From positions 1 to 62,970 of the forward strand of contig NZ_JXDF01000025.1 in the NCBI RefSeq assembly GCF_001308195.1: 62,970 nt of DNA. Reading direction: 5' to 3'. Shown here in pieces: positions 44,134 through 52,639 of the stretch. The position numbers and the translations under genes were made by a program. The stretch is from Apilactobacillus kunkeei. Lineage in GTDB: Bacteria; Bacillota; Bacilli; Lactobacillales; Lactobacillaceae. How positions within the stretch are numbered: position 1 is the first letter of the stretch; every line of letters starts with the position of its first letter. The notes beneath the pieces were generated by a model that made no database searches, was not told the DNA's origin, and worked only from the letters and a program-made list of their open reading frames with translations.

Positions 44134-45756
44134 TTAGTATAATTCTTCGACTTGTTTTTGAACGTCTGGATGATTTACGAAATCATCGTAGTGGGTGTCG
44201 GCTCTTTGAACCATCCCTTTATCAGACACTTCAATGATGTGGTCAGCGATAGTTTGAACAAACTCTCTATCATGAGAAGTAAAGATTAATGATCCGTCGA
44301 ATGGAATTAAAGCATCGTTTAGTGCGGTAATTGATTCCATGTCCAAGTGGTTGGTAGGATCATCTAGCATCAATACGTTACCCTTTTGTAGCATCATCTT
44401 GGATAACATACAACGAACCTTTTCTCCCCCTGATAATACCTTGATTTGTTTTTGAATATTATCACCAGAGAATAGCATTCTACCTAGGAAACTGCGTAAG
44501 AATGGATCATCACTTTCTTCTTTAGAAGCGAATTGTCTTAACCAGTCAATGATAGTTAATGAATCGTCTTCGAAATCAGAGTTGATGTTCTTTGGCATGT
44601 AGCTAGTACGAGTAGTTTGACCCCATACTACTTCACCTTCGTCTGGTTCCATCTTACCGGCTAGGATTTGCATTAATACAGTAGTAGCAACGTCGTTTCT
44701 ACTTATGATGGCAGTCTTTTCACCTGGACGTAGAGTAAATGTGATGTTATCTAATATTTTTTTACCATCAATTGTCTTTGAAACACCCTTTACAGAAACT
44801 AAGTCGTTTCCTAAATCACGTTCTTTTTCAAACTTGATGAATGGGTATTTACGTGATGATGGTTGGATATCATCTAAAGTAATCTTGTCTAATTGTTTCT
44901 TTCTTGAAGTAGCTTGTTTTGACTTAGAAGCGTTAGCAGAGAATCGAGCGATAAATTCTTTCAATTCTTTGATTTGGTCTTCCTTCTTAGCGTTAGCGTC
45001 TTGGCGCATCTTAGCTGCTAGTTGACTTGATTTCAACCAGAAGTCGTAGTTACCAACGTATAGTGAAATCTTCTTGAAGTCAACGTCACACATCATGGTA
45101 CATACTTGGTTCAAGAAGTATCTATCATGGGATACAACAATAGCGATGTTTTCGTAATCAGCCAAGAAGTCTTGTAGCCATTCAATAGTATGATTATCCA
45201 AACCATTGGTAGGTTCATCAAGAAGTAGGATATCTGGGTTACCGAATAAAGCTTGAGCTAATAAGACCTTCACCTTTTGTCCTTCAGAAAGTTCACTCAT
45301 CTTTTCGTAGTGTAGTGATTCATCAATTCCCACGCTTTGTAGTAATTGTGAGGCATCGGCTTCGGCGTTCCATCCGTCCATTTCGGCGAATTCACCTTCT
45401 AATTCAGCAGCCTTAACACCATCTTCGTCGGAAAAGTCTTCCTTAGCATACAAGGCATCTTTTTCCTTCATGATTTTGTATAGCTTTTCATGTCCTTGAA
45501 TTACAGTATCTAGGACTTCACAATCTTCAAAACCATAGTGATCTTGGTTTAAACTAGAAATTCGTTCATTCTTACCGATTGAGATACTACCACTAGTGGG
45601 TTCAATCTTTCCTTCTAGCATTTTTAGAAAAGTTGATTTACCAGCACCATTGGCCCCGATAACACCATAACAGTTACCAGGTGTGAATTTTAGGTTTACA
45701 TCTTCGTATAGTTTTTTACCCGAAAAATGTAATCCCATATTAGTTACAGTTATCAT
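44134..45756 (-). CDS. ABC-F family ATPase (YkpA/YbiT type)
   Basis: Soluble twin-ATPase that acts on the ribosome (translation factor family), 540 residues. First domain: Walker A GANGAGKSTF, signature LSEGQ, Walker B DILLLDEPTN. Linker with KQATSRKKQLDK. Second domain: LSGGEKVRC and VLMLDDPTNHLDM; its P-loop is degenerate (ISRNDVATTVL). The FTPGNCYGVIGANGAGKS start and DFSDEDGVKAAELEGEFAE match the Bacillus YkpA group. The ATG 45754-45756 follows GGAGG. No membrane partner is present. Confidence 0.92.
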   Translation of the reverse strand: MITVTNMGLHFSGKKLYEDVNLKFTPGNCYGVIGANGAGKSTFLKMLEGKIEPTSGSISIGKNERISSLNQDHYGFEDCEVLDTVIQGHEKLYKIMKEKDALYAKEDFSDEDGVKAAELEGEFAEMDGWNAEADASQLLQSVGIDESLHYEKMSELSEGQKVKVLLAQALFGNPDILLLDEPTNGLDNHTIEWLQDFLADYENIAIVVSHDRYFLNQVCTMMCDVDFKKISLYVGNYDFWLKSSQLAAKMRQDANAKKEDQIKELKEFIARFSANASKSKQATSRKKQLDKITLDDIQPSSRKYPFIKFEKERDLGNDLVSVKGVSKTIDGKKILDNITFTLRPGEKTAIISRNDVATTVLMQILAGKMEPDEGEVVWGQTTRTSYMPKNINSDFEDDSLTIIDWLRQFASKEESDDPFLRSFLGRMLFSGDNIQKQIKVLSGGEKVRCMLSKMMLQKGNVLMLDDPTNHLDMESITALNDALIPFDGSLIFTSHDREFVQTIADHIIEVSDKGMVQRADTHYDDFVNHPDVQKQVEELY

Positions 45757-45784
45757 TTCATACCTCCATCCAATCAATTAAGAT

Positions 45785-45826
45785 AAAAAGAGCCCTTGTT
45801 TCTCAATTGAATCAAGGGCGTTTTTA
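45785..45826 (-). terminator. Terminator of the NAD(P)-binding protein gene
   Basis: GCCCTTG pairs with CAAGGGC around a long loop, with A and T flanks. Confidence 0.8.
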
Positions 45827-45891
45827 ATTATTGATTCTATTAATAACTCAGATAACCATATCATATGAAAACTACTTAGACAAGCTAATTA

Positions 45892-46542
45892 TTATAGCAC
45901 GTCGTTAATATCGCTACTTCCGCTTGTAATTTCATAAATGCGGTTGATGGTTTTGTCGTCATGTAATACAGCAACAACGAAGTTAGCAACATCTTTTCTA
46001 GGAATATTCATACCTGATGCTCGTTGTTCGATTACATCGACCTTACCTGTTTCTTCATCGTTTGTTAGAGCTGATGGTCTAACAATAGTGTATTGTAAGC
46101 CACTGTTTATTAGTGCAACGTCTGCATAGTGTTTGGCGATGTAGTAGCCATGCAAACCAGAATCAGCCCAGAAGCTTCTATCGTCAGCACCCATGGCACT
46201 AACCATGACGTAGCGAGTAATGCCAGCTTGTTTAGCAGCTAGCATTGACTTTACGGCACCGTCTAAATCGATAATCAATGTTTGATCATCTCCGGTAGCA
46301 CCACCTGAACCTGCTGAGAAAACAATTTTATCAATGGAATTATCGGTGTAAACCTTAGCCATGTCTTCAATTGTGCTATTCAAATCAAAGATAACTGGTG
46401 AAACATTTTCTATATCCTTGTATTCGGTGAATTGCTTGTCACTTCTAACTCCGGCAAAAACATTATCCCCGGTTTTGCTTAGCTTTTCTACCATGTGAAT
46501 ACCTACGTGACCATGGGCCCCAATTACTAAAACGTTACTCAT
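45892..46542 (-). CDS. NAD(P)-binding atypical SDR protein (YwnB/YhfK-like)
   Basis: Rossmann-fold protein of 216 residues. VLVIGAHGHVGIHMVEKL is the cofactor loop; VMVSAMGADD and YTIVRPSALT match atypical SDR_a5 flavin/NAD(P)-binding proteins. The usual catalytic Tyr-Lys is not well placed (YYIAKHYAD). The start ATG 46540-46542 has AAAGGA 8 nt upstream. It is a stress-related reductase or sensor by family; no substrate is evident. Confidence 0.87.
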   Translation of the reverse strand: MSNVLVIGAHGHVGIHMVEKLSKTGDNVFAGVRSDKQFTEYKDIENVSPVIFDLNSTIEDMAKVYTDNSIDKIVFSAGSGGATGDDQTLIIDLDGAVKSMLAAKQAGITRYVMVSAMGADDRSFWADSGLHGYYIAKHYADVALINSGLQYTIVRPSALTNDEETGKVDVIEQRASGMNIPRKDVANFVVAVLHDDKTINRIYEITSGSSDINDVL

Positions 46543-46616
46543 TATATTCATCCTTTCCATACTTACTTATTACTAGTAATTCTATCAAGAATGGTAATAC
46601 TCATAAAACGATTTGC

Positions 46617-46655
46617 TCAAAAAAAGACGACCATCTGAGATAGTCGTCTTTTACC
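46617..46655 (-). terminator. Terminator of the A-type Fe-S protein gene
   Basis: AAAGACGACCATCT and AGATAGTCGTCTTT pair with one mismatch. Confidence 0.88.
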
Positions 46656-46697
46656 ATAATTGTTTTTTATTAAGCGTTTTGTCTTTAATTAATTTTT

Positions 46698-47042
46698 TTA
46701 TTTTCTCTTGTCAATAACTGGAACGTTACCATCAATCATACCTGAGTCACCAGATAGGATTAATGCATTGTACATAACGTCGAATTTCAAGTTTTGTTCT
46801 AAAAATGATCCACTGTAGTCTTTGTAGTAGATAGGTCCTAAATCTGAATCCATACTTGCGTTAAAATCTTTGTCTTCTAAATCAGGGTCAACTGCAATCA
46901 AGTCAAAAGATGTATCAATCGCACATGAACCTGCGTCAGAGTAGTTTCCAACACCATCATCTAAGCTCAAGAAGAACTTTGCGTCGCCTTGAACTTTGTT
47001 TTGAATCTTTTCTTTTGCTGCATCTGTAATAGTTAGTTTCAT
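46698..47042 (-). CDS. HesB/IscA-like Fe-S biosynthesis domain protein, single Cys
   Basis: Small protein of 114 residues with the Fe-S biosynthesis fold (MKLTITDAAKEKIQNKV, then LSLDDGVGNYSDAGSCAI). Canonical A-type carriers bind clusters through C-x60-C-x-C; here only C40 exists and the C-terminal Cys pair is absent, so classical cluster binding is unlikely. The promoter is TTGACA-16 bp-TATTAT (47079-47106) with a 19-bp box shared with the quinone reductase promoter. The ribosome site is GAAGGGGG. Confidence 0.82.
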   Translation of the reverse strand: MKLTITDAAKEKIQNKVQGDAKFFLSLDDGVGNYSDAGSCAIDTSFDLIAVDPDLEDKDFNASMDSDLGPIYYKDYSGSFLEQNLKFDVMYNALILSGDSGMIDGNVPVIDKRK

Positions 47043-47078
47043 AAAAATGAACCCCCTTCATTTATATTACAAGTATCC

Positions 47079-47121
47079 ATAATACTCGAATAAAATCTTG
47101 TGTCAATAGTTTGTACACGAT
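47079..47121 (-). promoter_or_regulatory. Promoter and shared 19-bp box (copy 2)
   Basis: On the minus strand ATCGTGTACAAACTATTGA (47103-47121) runs into TTGACA (47101-47106), followed after 16 bp by TATTAT (47079-47084). Only one base of the box differs from copy 1 at 10066-10084. Confidence 0.65.
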
Positions 47122-47145
47122 TTAATTAAAATTTACACTATTTTT

Positions 47146-48609
47146 TTATTGGCGATACCAATCATAAACCTTTTTAGCACCGTCATAATCAATATAATGA
47201 ACTTCGGCAGTTTGCGCAGAATTTCCTTTTCTAATCCGGATAACGATGTGAGCTAGGCTATTTCTCTTCATGAATACGCTAGATTCAAAGTGCATACTTT
47301 GAATTTCATGCCATCCAACATAGTAGGTTCTTTGTTTGAATAAAAATCCATTGGATACGATTAGGTAATCATCCTTAGTATTTCCTGTTAATCCAATTGA
47401 ACTAACCCTGTACTTAAAGTATGCATTACCAATAGTGTAAAAGAAAGTAAAAACACCGATAACGACTAACGAATATGTTAATGTTGTCCACCCAACAAAG
47501 TAAATCAGAATTGGTATGATGAACAATACCCAGTCAAAATTCCTGAAGAATAACCAAATTGATCGTTTACGGGAATTGAATTTTTCGACTGTTTTTAACG
47601 GTATCCACTCAAAGAAATCATTCATCATCTCAACGTACTTATCTGAGTTTAGAATCGGCAAGACCACCGCTTGTGATGATTCATCGTCACTACCATCTGA
47701 AGCCATGATAATCTTAACGGTCATAATCTTTAGCAGTTTCCCCATCACATTTTGTTCTATCAAAACACTTTGAATTCTATCGGTGGATAGTCGCACCTTG
47801 TTTCTGGTAAATAGTCCCTTTTCGTATTCAAGATACTTACCCTCTTTTACCAGGGTAAAATCATAGAATTGAAACATCGTGTAGATAAACGATAGTAATA
47901 AAGCGATTATAATCGCCATGATTGTAAAGGCAATCAAACTAATCATGTTCGAGCCAAATCCCTTTTGGTAGATGCTAATAGCGAAGTCTAAAACTTCACC
48001 ATGCATGATGTGGACAATCAAGAACATCGTAATGAAGACCCTAAAACTAGTAAAGGTATATAGCGCAATGTCCTTAGTCGAAATCTTGTATTGAGCATAG
48101 CCATTATCTTGAGTGTTTGCTTCCTCTTGGTTGCTATCCTCAATCTTTGCAATGTCTGATTGTTCTACTTCATCATTAACATCTTGGTTTTGGTATTGTT
48201 TGTGCTTTTCTTCTAAAACCTTACCAACGTATGTCTTCACCGCATCCAATTGGATTTTATCTTTAGAACTGCCCTTGCTTGCGTTGTTAATTTGTAGTTT
48301 TTCAACGTCAAATGGTCTAAATAAAAAGTACTGACTGTGTTCAATCGATTGAATTCTAGCGAATGGAACGTGGATGACTTTTTTGAAGATGACACCTTTT
48401 TTAATCACAATTTGACTATCTTCAATCGAATAGGTAAAGCAAAGATATGAAAGTATATCCCATACTATCGTAATAATTACGAATATAATCCCTAATTTAA
48501 AGCTATCAATGTGTAATGGCTCACCGATAAAGGAAGCTAAAAAAATCGCTATCAAGATGTCTTGAAGACGATTCACTAAGTTTAATGGACTCAGATGTTT
48601 ATCTTGCAT
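47146..48609 (-). CDS. ydbT: Bacterial PH-domain membrane protein (YdbT-like)
   Basis: Membrane protein of 487 residues with three helix pairs, each followed by a bPH2 domain (DUF304): IEDSQIVIKKGVIFKKVIHV near 75, FYDFTLVKEGKYLEYEKGLF near 250 and SNGFLFKQRTYYVGWHEIQSM near 430. Each carries the R.Q.../IQSIEH or IQSV pattern. It overlaps the upstream ydbS-like gene by 11 nt. In Bacillus the YdbST pair adds protection against some antimicrobial peptides; the same role here is inferred. Confidence 0.88.
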   Translation of the reverse strand: MQDKHLSPLNLVNRLQDILIAIFLASFIGEPLHIDSFKLGIIFVIITIVWDILSYLCFTYSIEDSQIVIKKGVIFKKVIHVPFARIQSIEHSQYFLFRPFDVEKLQINNASKGSSKDKIQLDAVKTYVGKVLEEKHKQYQNQDVNDEVEQSDIAKIEDSNQEEANTQDNGYAQYKISTKDIALYTFTSFRVFITMFLIVHIMHGEVLDFAISIYQKGFGSNMISLIAFTIMAIIIALLLSFIYTMFQFYDFTLVKEGKYLEYEKGLFTRNKVRLSTDRIQSVLIEQNVMGKLLKIMTVKIIMASDGSDDESSQAVVLPILNSDKYVEMMNDFFEWIPLKTVEKFNSRKRSIWLFFRNFDWVLFIIPILIYFVGWTTLTYSLVVIGVFTFFYTIGNAYFKYRVSSIGLTGNTKDDYLIVSNGFLFKQRTYYVGWHEIQSMHFESSVFMKRNSLAHIVIRIRKGNSAQTAEVHYIDYDGAKKVYDWYRQ

Positions 48610-49066
48610 TTCTGGCCTCCATCGCTAATCTCATTACTTGGGTCTTAATGTTTTCTGATTCTTCCTTGGTTACGGCAGCAATTTCATGACTGTCAGCGGA
48701 AGTATAAATACTAATCTTATATAGGTTCTTATGTCTTAAAATTGGACCTTGTTCGATATCAACGTTTTGCACACGGGCAATCGGAACGGTGACTTGTTCT
48801 CTAAAGATAAAGCCATTTTTAATTTCAACGCGATCTTCATGGATAGCATATTGGTGAAAAGCATACCGGTACGGGATTGAAATCATGTCAACTAGTGCCC
48901 AAACCACCAAAATGGTTCCTAAGACCGGTAGGATGTATTCAACATACTTCCAGTCCAGATACTTCACACCAATTGTGGCGAAGGTAAAGATGATGATTTC
49001 GACGATAATGGTAATAATGGCTGAATATAGCCATACTGTTTTGACACTCTCAGGTAATTTTTTCAT
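48599..49066 (-). CDS. ydbS: Bacterial PH-domain protein (YdbS-like)
   Basis: 155 residues, two N-terminal helices (residues 10-65) and one bPH2 domain (YAIHEDRVEIKNGFIFREQ, then VPIARVQNVDIEQGP). It is upstream of and overlapping ydbT, the same order as in Bacillus. GAGGAGAG precedes the ATG. The pair probably forms an envelope stress complex. Confidence 0.88.
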   Translation of the reverse strand: MKKLPESVKTVWLYSAIITIIVEIIIFTFATIGVKYLDWKYVEYILPVLGTILVVWALVDMISIPYRYAFHQYAIHEDRVEIKNGFIFREQVTVPIARVQNVDIEQGPILRHKNLYKISIYTSADSHEIAAVTKEESENIKTQVMRLAMEARNAR

Positions 49067-49088
49067 TTATATTCTCTCCTCGATGTTG

Positions 49089-49577
49089 CTATTTTATTCT
49101 CTCTAAATCTAGTAACAAGTTGTTGAAGTCGGCTAACTTACGGTAGCCTTCTGAATAGTCGACATTTAAAATGCGGTGAGTTGGAATAATCAAAATCAAT
49201 GGATTAGTTACTATTGCATTCCTGACATCGACCTCCTTGAAGTCATATGTATCACAGAACTCTTTGATATCCATGGTGTTGCCATAATCGATATCATTAA
49301 TCTTTTGGTAGATTTGTTCATTTAATTCGCAAGTTGATAGATTGACTGGTACCTCAAAGTATTTGCGGGTGCCGTCAATGTATTCGCGAAGTTGAATTTT
49401 ATACTCTTCTGTTTGCCTACGATTAAATACGAATTCCGCATCTAATTTTGGGTAAAAGTTATAAATATTGGAAATTCCTGTATTGGGATTATTAACGAAG
49501 CTAATCCCCTTTCTGGTACAGGTAAAATAGATTTTTTGATTTTGGTATTCGACTTGATCCCAGTATAGTTTTTCCAT
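49089..49577 (-). CDS. Alkyltransferase-like (MGMT-fold) protein lacking the catalytic Cys
   Basis: 162 residues with the layout of O6-methylguanine-DNA methyltransferase: an N-terminal ribonuclease-like domain (about 1-75), a helical region with the Arg finger R119 (VDVRNAIVTNP), then the active-site segment. The universal PCHR is P132-T133-H134-R135 (ILIIPTHRIL), so the alkyl-acceptor Cys is Thr. It should be unable to repair by alkyl transfer but may bind lesions, like Atl proteins (which usually carry Trp). The start ATG 49575-49577 has AGGAAGG; the longer open frame is rejected. Confidence 0.8.
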   Translation of the reverse strand: MEKLYWDQVEYQNQKIYFTCTRKGISFVNNPNTGISNIYNFYPKLDAEFVFNRRQTEEYKIQLREYIDGTRKYFEVPVNLSTCELNEQIYQKINDIDYGNTMDIKEFCDTYDFKEVDVRNAIVTNPLILIIPTHRILNVDYSEGYRKLADFNNLLLDLERIK

Positions 49578-49639
49578 TGGTATCCTTCCTATTTCTAGTA
49601 TTATTAATATCTTACCATAACTTAGTTTGAGTTTTAGAC

Positions 49640-49673
49640 AAAAAAAGACACGACGCAATGTCGTGTCTTTTAA
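49640..49673 (-). terminator. Terminator of the NlpC/P60 gene
   Basis: AAAGACACGACG pairs with TGTCGTGTCTTT; T7 on the minus strand. Confidence 0.92.
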
Positions 49674-49677
49674 AGTA

Positions 49678-50301
49678 TTAAGCTACTCGAGCGTAGCCAA
49701 CTTCATGCCACCAAGGAACATGAATCTTTTCTGTTACAACTCCACGATTTTGTGCATCAATCATTCTGTCATGACCAATGTAAATACCTACGTGGTAAAT
49801 GTTACTGCGGCTAGTACCAAAGAATACTAGATCACCCTTCTTAACATGCTTTCTACTTACGTGTCTGTTGGTGTTGTATTGCATTTGGGCTGTTCTTGCC
49901 AAGTATTTGTGTTTACCATGACGGTAAGCATATTGGGTAAAACCAGAACAATCAAAGCTATATGGACCCACAGCACCGTATACATATGGGTGACCTAACT
50001 TACTTGAAGCTGATCTATATAGGCTTGAGAATCCTAACTTACGAGTCTTCTTAACAACCTTATGTGCTTTCTTCTTAGCAGCTGGTTTCTTGTAGGCTAC
50101 TTTTCTGGCCTTTTTCTTATGCTTAGGCTTCTTTGTGACGTGTCTCTTCTTAGCCTTCTTCTTTTTGTATACCTTATGTGTTCTCTTATGATGAACCTTG
50201 CTAGCGCTTGCGTTGGTAACATCTGTTGCAAACAATGTAGCCATCGCCAAAACAGTCAACATTATTAACATGATTGTCTTTTTCGTTTTTGTTTTGTTCA
50301 T
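49678..50301 (-). CDS. Secreted NlpC/P60 endopeptidase with Lys/His-rich linker
   Basis: Peptidoglycan peptide hydrolase, 207 residues. The signal peptide (residues 1-33) has a hydrophobic core MLIMLTVLAMATLFA. Residues 36-88 are almost only Lys, Arg, His and Ala, in place of LysM or SH3 wall domains. The NlpC/P60 domain has C118 (FDCSGFTQYAYRHG), H170 (IYHVGIYIGH) and a later polar residue. A near-consensus WalR box lies at 50414-50430. Wall attachment by charge is inferred. Confidence 0.92.
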   Translation of the reverse strand: MNKTKTKKTIMLIMLTVLAMATLFATDVTNASASKVHHKRTHKVYKKKKAKKRHVTKKPKHKKKARKVAYKKPAAKKKAHKVVKKTRKLGFSSLYRSASSKLGHPYVYGAVGPYSFDCSGFTQYAYRHGKHKYLARTAQMQYNTNRHVSRKHVKKGDLVFFGTSRSNIYHVGIYIGHDRMIDAQNRGVVTEKIHVPWWHEVGYARVA

Positions 50302-50413
50302 AGCACTTTATTCCCCGCTTTTAAAAATTTTATACTTTCTTAACTTACGACTAAAGTATAGCTACAAAATGCTACATAACAGGAACAAAAGTATTTCAAA
50401 AACATGAAAAAAT

Positions 50414-50430
50414 ATTACCTAATTGTTACA
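50414..50430 (-). promoter_or_regulatory. WalR-like box upstream of the NlpC/P60 gene
   Basis: On the minus strand it reads TGTAACAATTAGGTAAT: one mismatch (G for T) to TGTWAH-N5-TGTWAH. It lies about 115-130 bp before the start codon. Confidence 0.45.
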
Positions 50431-50504
50431 TCCAATGGTTTTATAATATAAATCGTTCTATAATGAGAACTATACTTAATAACTTTTAAGAATAAGGTGA
50501 TTTC

Positions 50505-51812
50505 ATGGACTTATATTCATATGACTACTTAATCCATCCAAATACTATCGTTACATATTTACTATTAGCATTAGCGGTAATTGTTGGATTAATGATTATT
50601 TTTAACGGTTTTAAATACATGCGCGATAGAACCAACTTAAAATATCGTGACATATTTATTACCATGATCGTCATTGCGATATTATCAATTAGTATCGGAT
50701 TTAGTAATATTTTGCAACAACGCAACTCTTCGTCGCAAAATTCTCAAACTACTGAAATGGTTAAGGCCATTAGTCGAAGCAAACATATTTCAACATCAAA
50801 GATTTATGTTAGCTCCCCTCAATTAACTAATGGCATGACTGTAAAGGTTGGCGATAAGTTCTACCAAGCAACTTTCAACTCCAGTTTTAACAGTTACCAA
50901 CTTCAACCAATCCAATTAATTCCTACCAATATTACTTATCACGACAAACCATCACTTCAAATTGGTGACTTGAACAAGGAATACTTGGTAATCCTATTTA
51001 AGTTCTTAATCGGATTCGTCGTATTGGTAATTCAAATTAACATTTCTGGTAAAGGAAACTTGGCTCCTTCTAACGCGGTTGATCAAATTCAAAACTATGT
51101 TCTTGGGGGTATCATCGGGGGTATGATTTACAACCAACAAATCAGCACACTACAATTCTTCATCGTATTGTTAATCTGGTCATTGGTTATCTTTACCAGT
51201 CGTATCCTTAGTCGTCAGTTCTCGATATTCCATCGGATTTTCAATGGTGAACCACAAAACATCATTACCAACGGTATCGTTAACGTTGATACTGCCCTAA
51301 AGAATGGTATGTCAGCTGCTGATTTAGCATTCAAACTAAGAACTAAGGGGATTAGCAACTTCCAAGACGTTAAGTCAGCTGTCCTAGAACAAAACGGACA
51401 ACTTACTGTTACCACATTCGGTGATGAATCACTAAGCTATCCTATCATTACTGATGGGACAGTTAATGCCGAAGTCCTAGAAAAGATGGGACACGACATG
51501 GACTGGATTGAACAATTGGCGAAGGATTCACACAAAGAAATTGCTCAAATCTACCTAGGTCAATATGTTGAGGATCATTTGGTAATCATCCCATATCCTA
51601 CTCACAAGACTCGTCCTTGGTACTATGAATTGGGTGAACGTGTTGAAAACTTCTCCCACAACCACAAGCTAACACCTGAAAGCATTAAGAATGCAAAGGC
51701 ATTACAACAACTTAAGGAACTTTCAAAGAAGCGTCATTTAGGTGCTAAGTCAAACAAAGATGACAAGAAGCCTACTAACCAACGTGGTACAAAAGGAACA
51801 AAACAACAATAA
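50505..51812 (+). CDS. DUF3290-DUF421 fusion membrane protein
   Basis: 435 residues joining two domains that I know mainly as neighbouring separate genes. Residues 1-150 are DUF3290-like (YSYDYLIHPNTIVTYLLLA, two helices, then an extracytoplasmic domain). From about 155 it is DUF421/YcaP-like (three helices; GKGNLAPSNAVDQIQNYVLG and GGIIGGMIYN, then a soluble C-terminal domain with GQLTVTTFGDE). The last 45 residues are basic and disordered. There is no frameshift sign. The function is unknown; AAGGTGA precedes the ATG. Confidence 0.87.
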   Translation: MDLYSYDYLIHPNTIVTYLLLALAVIVGLMIIFNGFKYMRDRTNLKYRDIFITMIVIAILSISIGFSNILQQRNSSSQNSQTTEMVKAISRSKHISTSKIYVSSPQLTNGMTVKVGDKFYQATFNSSFNSYQLQPIQLIPTNITYHDKPSLQIGDLNKEYLVILFKFLIGFVVLVIQINISGKGNLAPSNAVDQIQNYVLGGIIGGMIYNQQISTLQFFIVLLIWSLVIFTSRILSRQFSIFHRIFNGEPQNIITNGIVNVDTALKNGMSAADLAFKLRTKGISNFQDVKSAVLEQNGQLTVTTFGDESLSYPIITDGTVNAEVLEKMGHDMDWIEQLAKDSHKEIAQIYLGQYVEDHLVIIPYPTHKTRPWYYELGERVENFSHNHKLTPESIKNAKALQQLKELSKKRHLGAKSNKDDKKPTNQRGTKGTKQQ

Positions 51813-51843
51813 ATAAAGATAGGTCATATGACCTATCTTTTTT
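51813..51843. terminator. Bidirectional terminator
   Basis: AAAGATAGGTCAT pairs perfectly with ATGACCTATCTTT. Confidence 0.92.
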
Positions 51844-51872
51844 ATTTATATTTTTATTTATTGGGATTGTTC

Positions 51873-52475
51873 TTACTTGAATACCTTGAAACGATCTTCG
51901 TCGTCCATGTAATCCTTTGATTGTGCAGGTGCTTCGATTGAACCGAATACCATTTCACCACGTAATCTCCAGCTAGCTGGAATATCGAATTCCTTAGCAA
52001 CGTCTTCGTCGATTAGTGGGTTGTAATGTTGTAGGTTAGCACCTAGGCCGTTTTCAGCTAAACCAGTCCATACAGCGTATTGTGCGTTACCTTGAGCTTG
52101 TTCTGACCAGTCGTAGAAGTTGTCAGCGTATGCTGGGAAGTTCTTTTCTAGACCGTGAACAACGTCCATGTCAGTGAAGAATAGGATAGTTGCGTAACCA
52201 TTCTTGAAACCGTTGATCTTGTCAGTAGTTGCCTTTAGAGCATCGTCATCTTTTAAGTGTGGCTTTAAGTTGTCTAAAGTAATGTCCCATACCTTGTCTT
52301 GGTTGTCGTTAAATAGGATAACGGCACGAGTTGATTGGCTGTTGAAAGCTGATGGAGCTTCTTTGATTGAAGCTTTGATGAAGTTTGCTAATTCATCTTG
52401 GCTTTGTTCAACGTTACGACCTAAAGCGTAAATAGTACGACGGTTCTTTTGTAAATCTAGTAGTTCTGTTTTCAT
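51873..52475 (-). CDS. Nitroreductase-family protein (HBN1/CinD-like)
   Basis: FMN-dependent oxidoreductase of 200 residues in the oxidoreductase-like nitroreductase subfamily. NRRTIYALGRNV holds the FMN-phosphate Arg residues, and FNSQSTRAVILF, AVWTGLAENGLGANLQHYNP and FGSIEAP match the group that includes lactococcal CinD. No CopY operator (TACAnnTGTA) is present, so copper control is not supported. The promoter (52517-52544) carries a 17-bp palindrome. AAAGGAGAG precedes the ATG. Confidence 0.9.
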   Translation of the reverse strand: MKTELLDLQKNRRTIYALGRNVEQSQDELANFIKASIKEAPSAFNSQSTRAVILFNDNQDKVWDITLDNLKPHLKDDDALKATTDKINGFKNGYATILFFTDMDVVHGLEKNFPAYADNFYDWSEQAQGNAQYAVWTGLAENGLGANLQHYNPLIDEDVAKEFDIPASWRLRGEMVFGSIEAPAQSKDYMDDEDRFKVFK

Positions 52476-52516
52476 GTTAAATCTCTCCTTTTGTCATATC
52501 TGATTGATTAATTTAT

Positions 52517-52544
52517 ATTATATCACTTACTTTTAGTTAGTAAA
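52517..52544 (-). promoter_or_regulatory. Nitroreductase promoter with overlapping palindrome
   Basis: On the minus strand TTTACT (52539-52544) and TATAAT (52517-52522) are 16 bp apart. TTACTAACTAAAAGTAA (52527-52543) fills the spacer and -35, a TTACT-N7-AGTAA inverted repeat resembling HxlR/MarR operators. Confidence 0.6.
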
Positions 52545-52639
52545 CCTTTTTGTTCAAATTTTTTTAATGAACAAATAAAAAGTTAAGTGATATTATTTAA
52601 GTATCAGCATAATATTATTTTTCGATGAGGTAAATTAAT

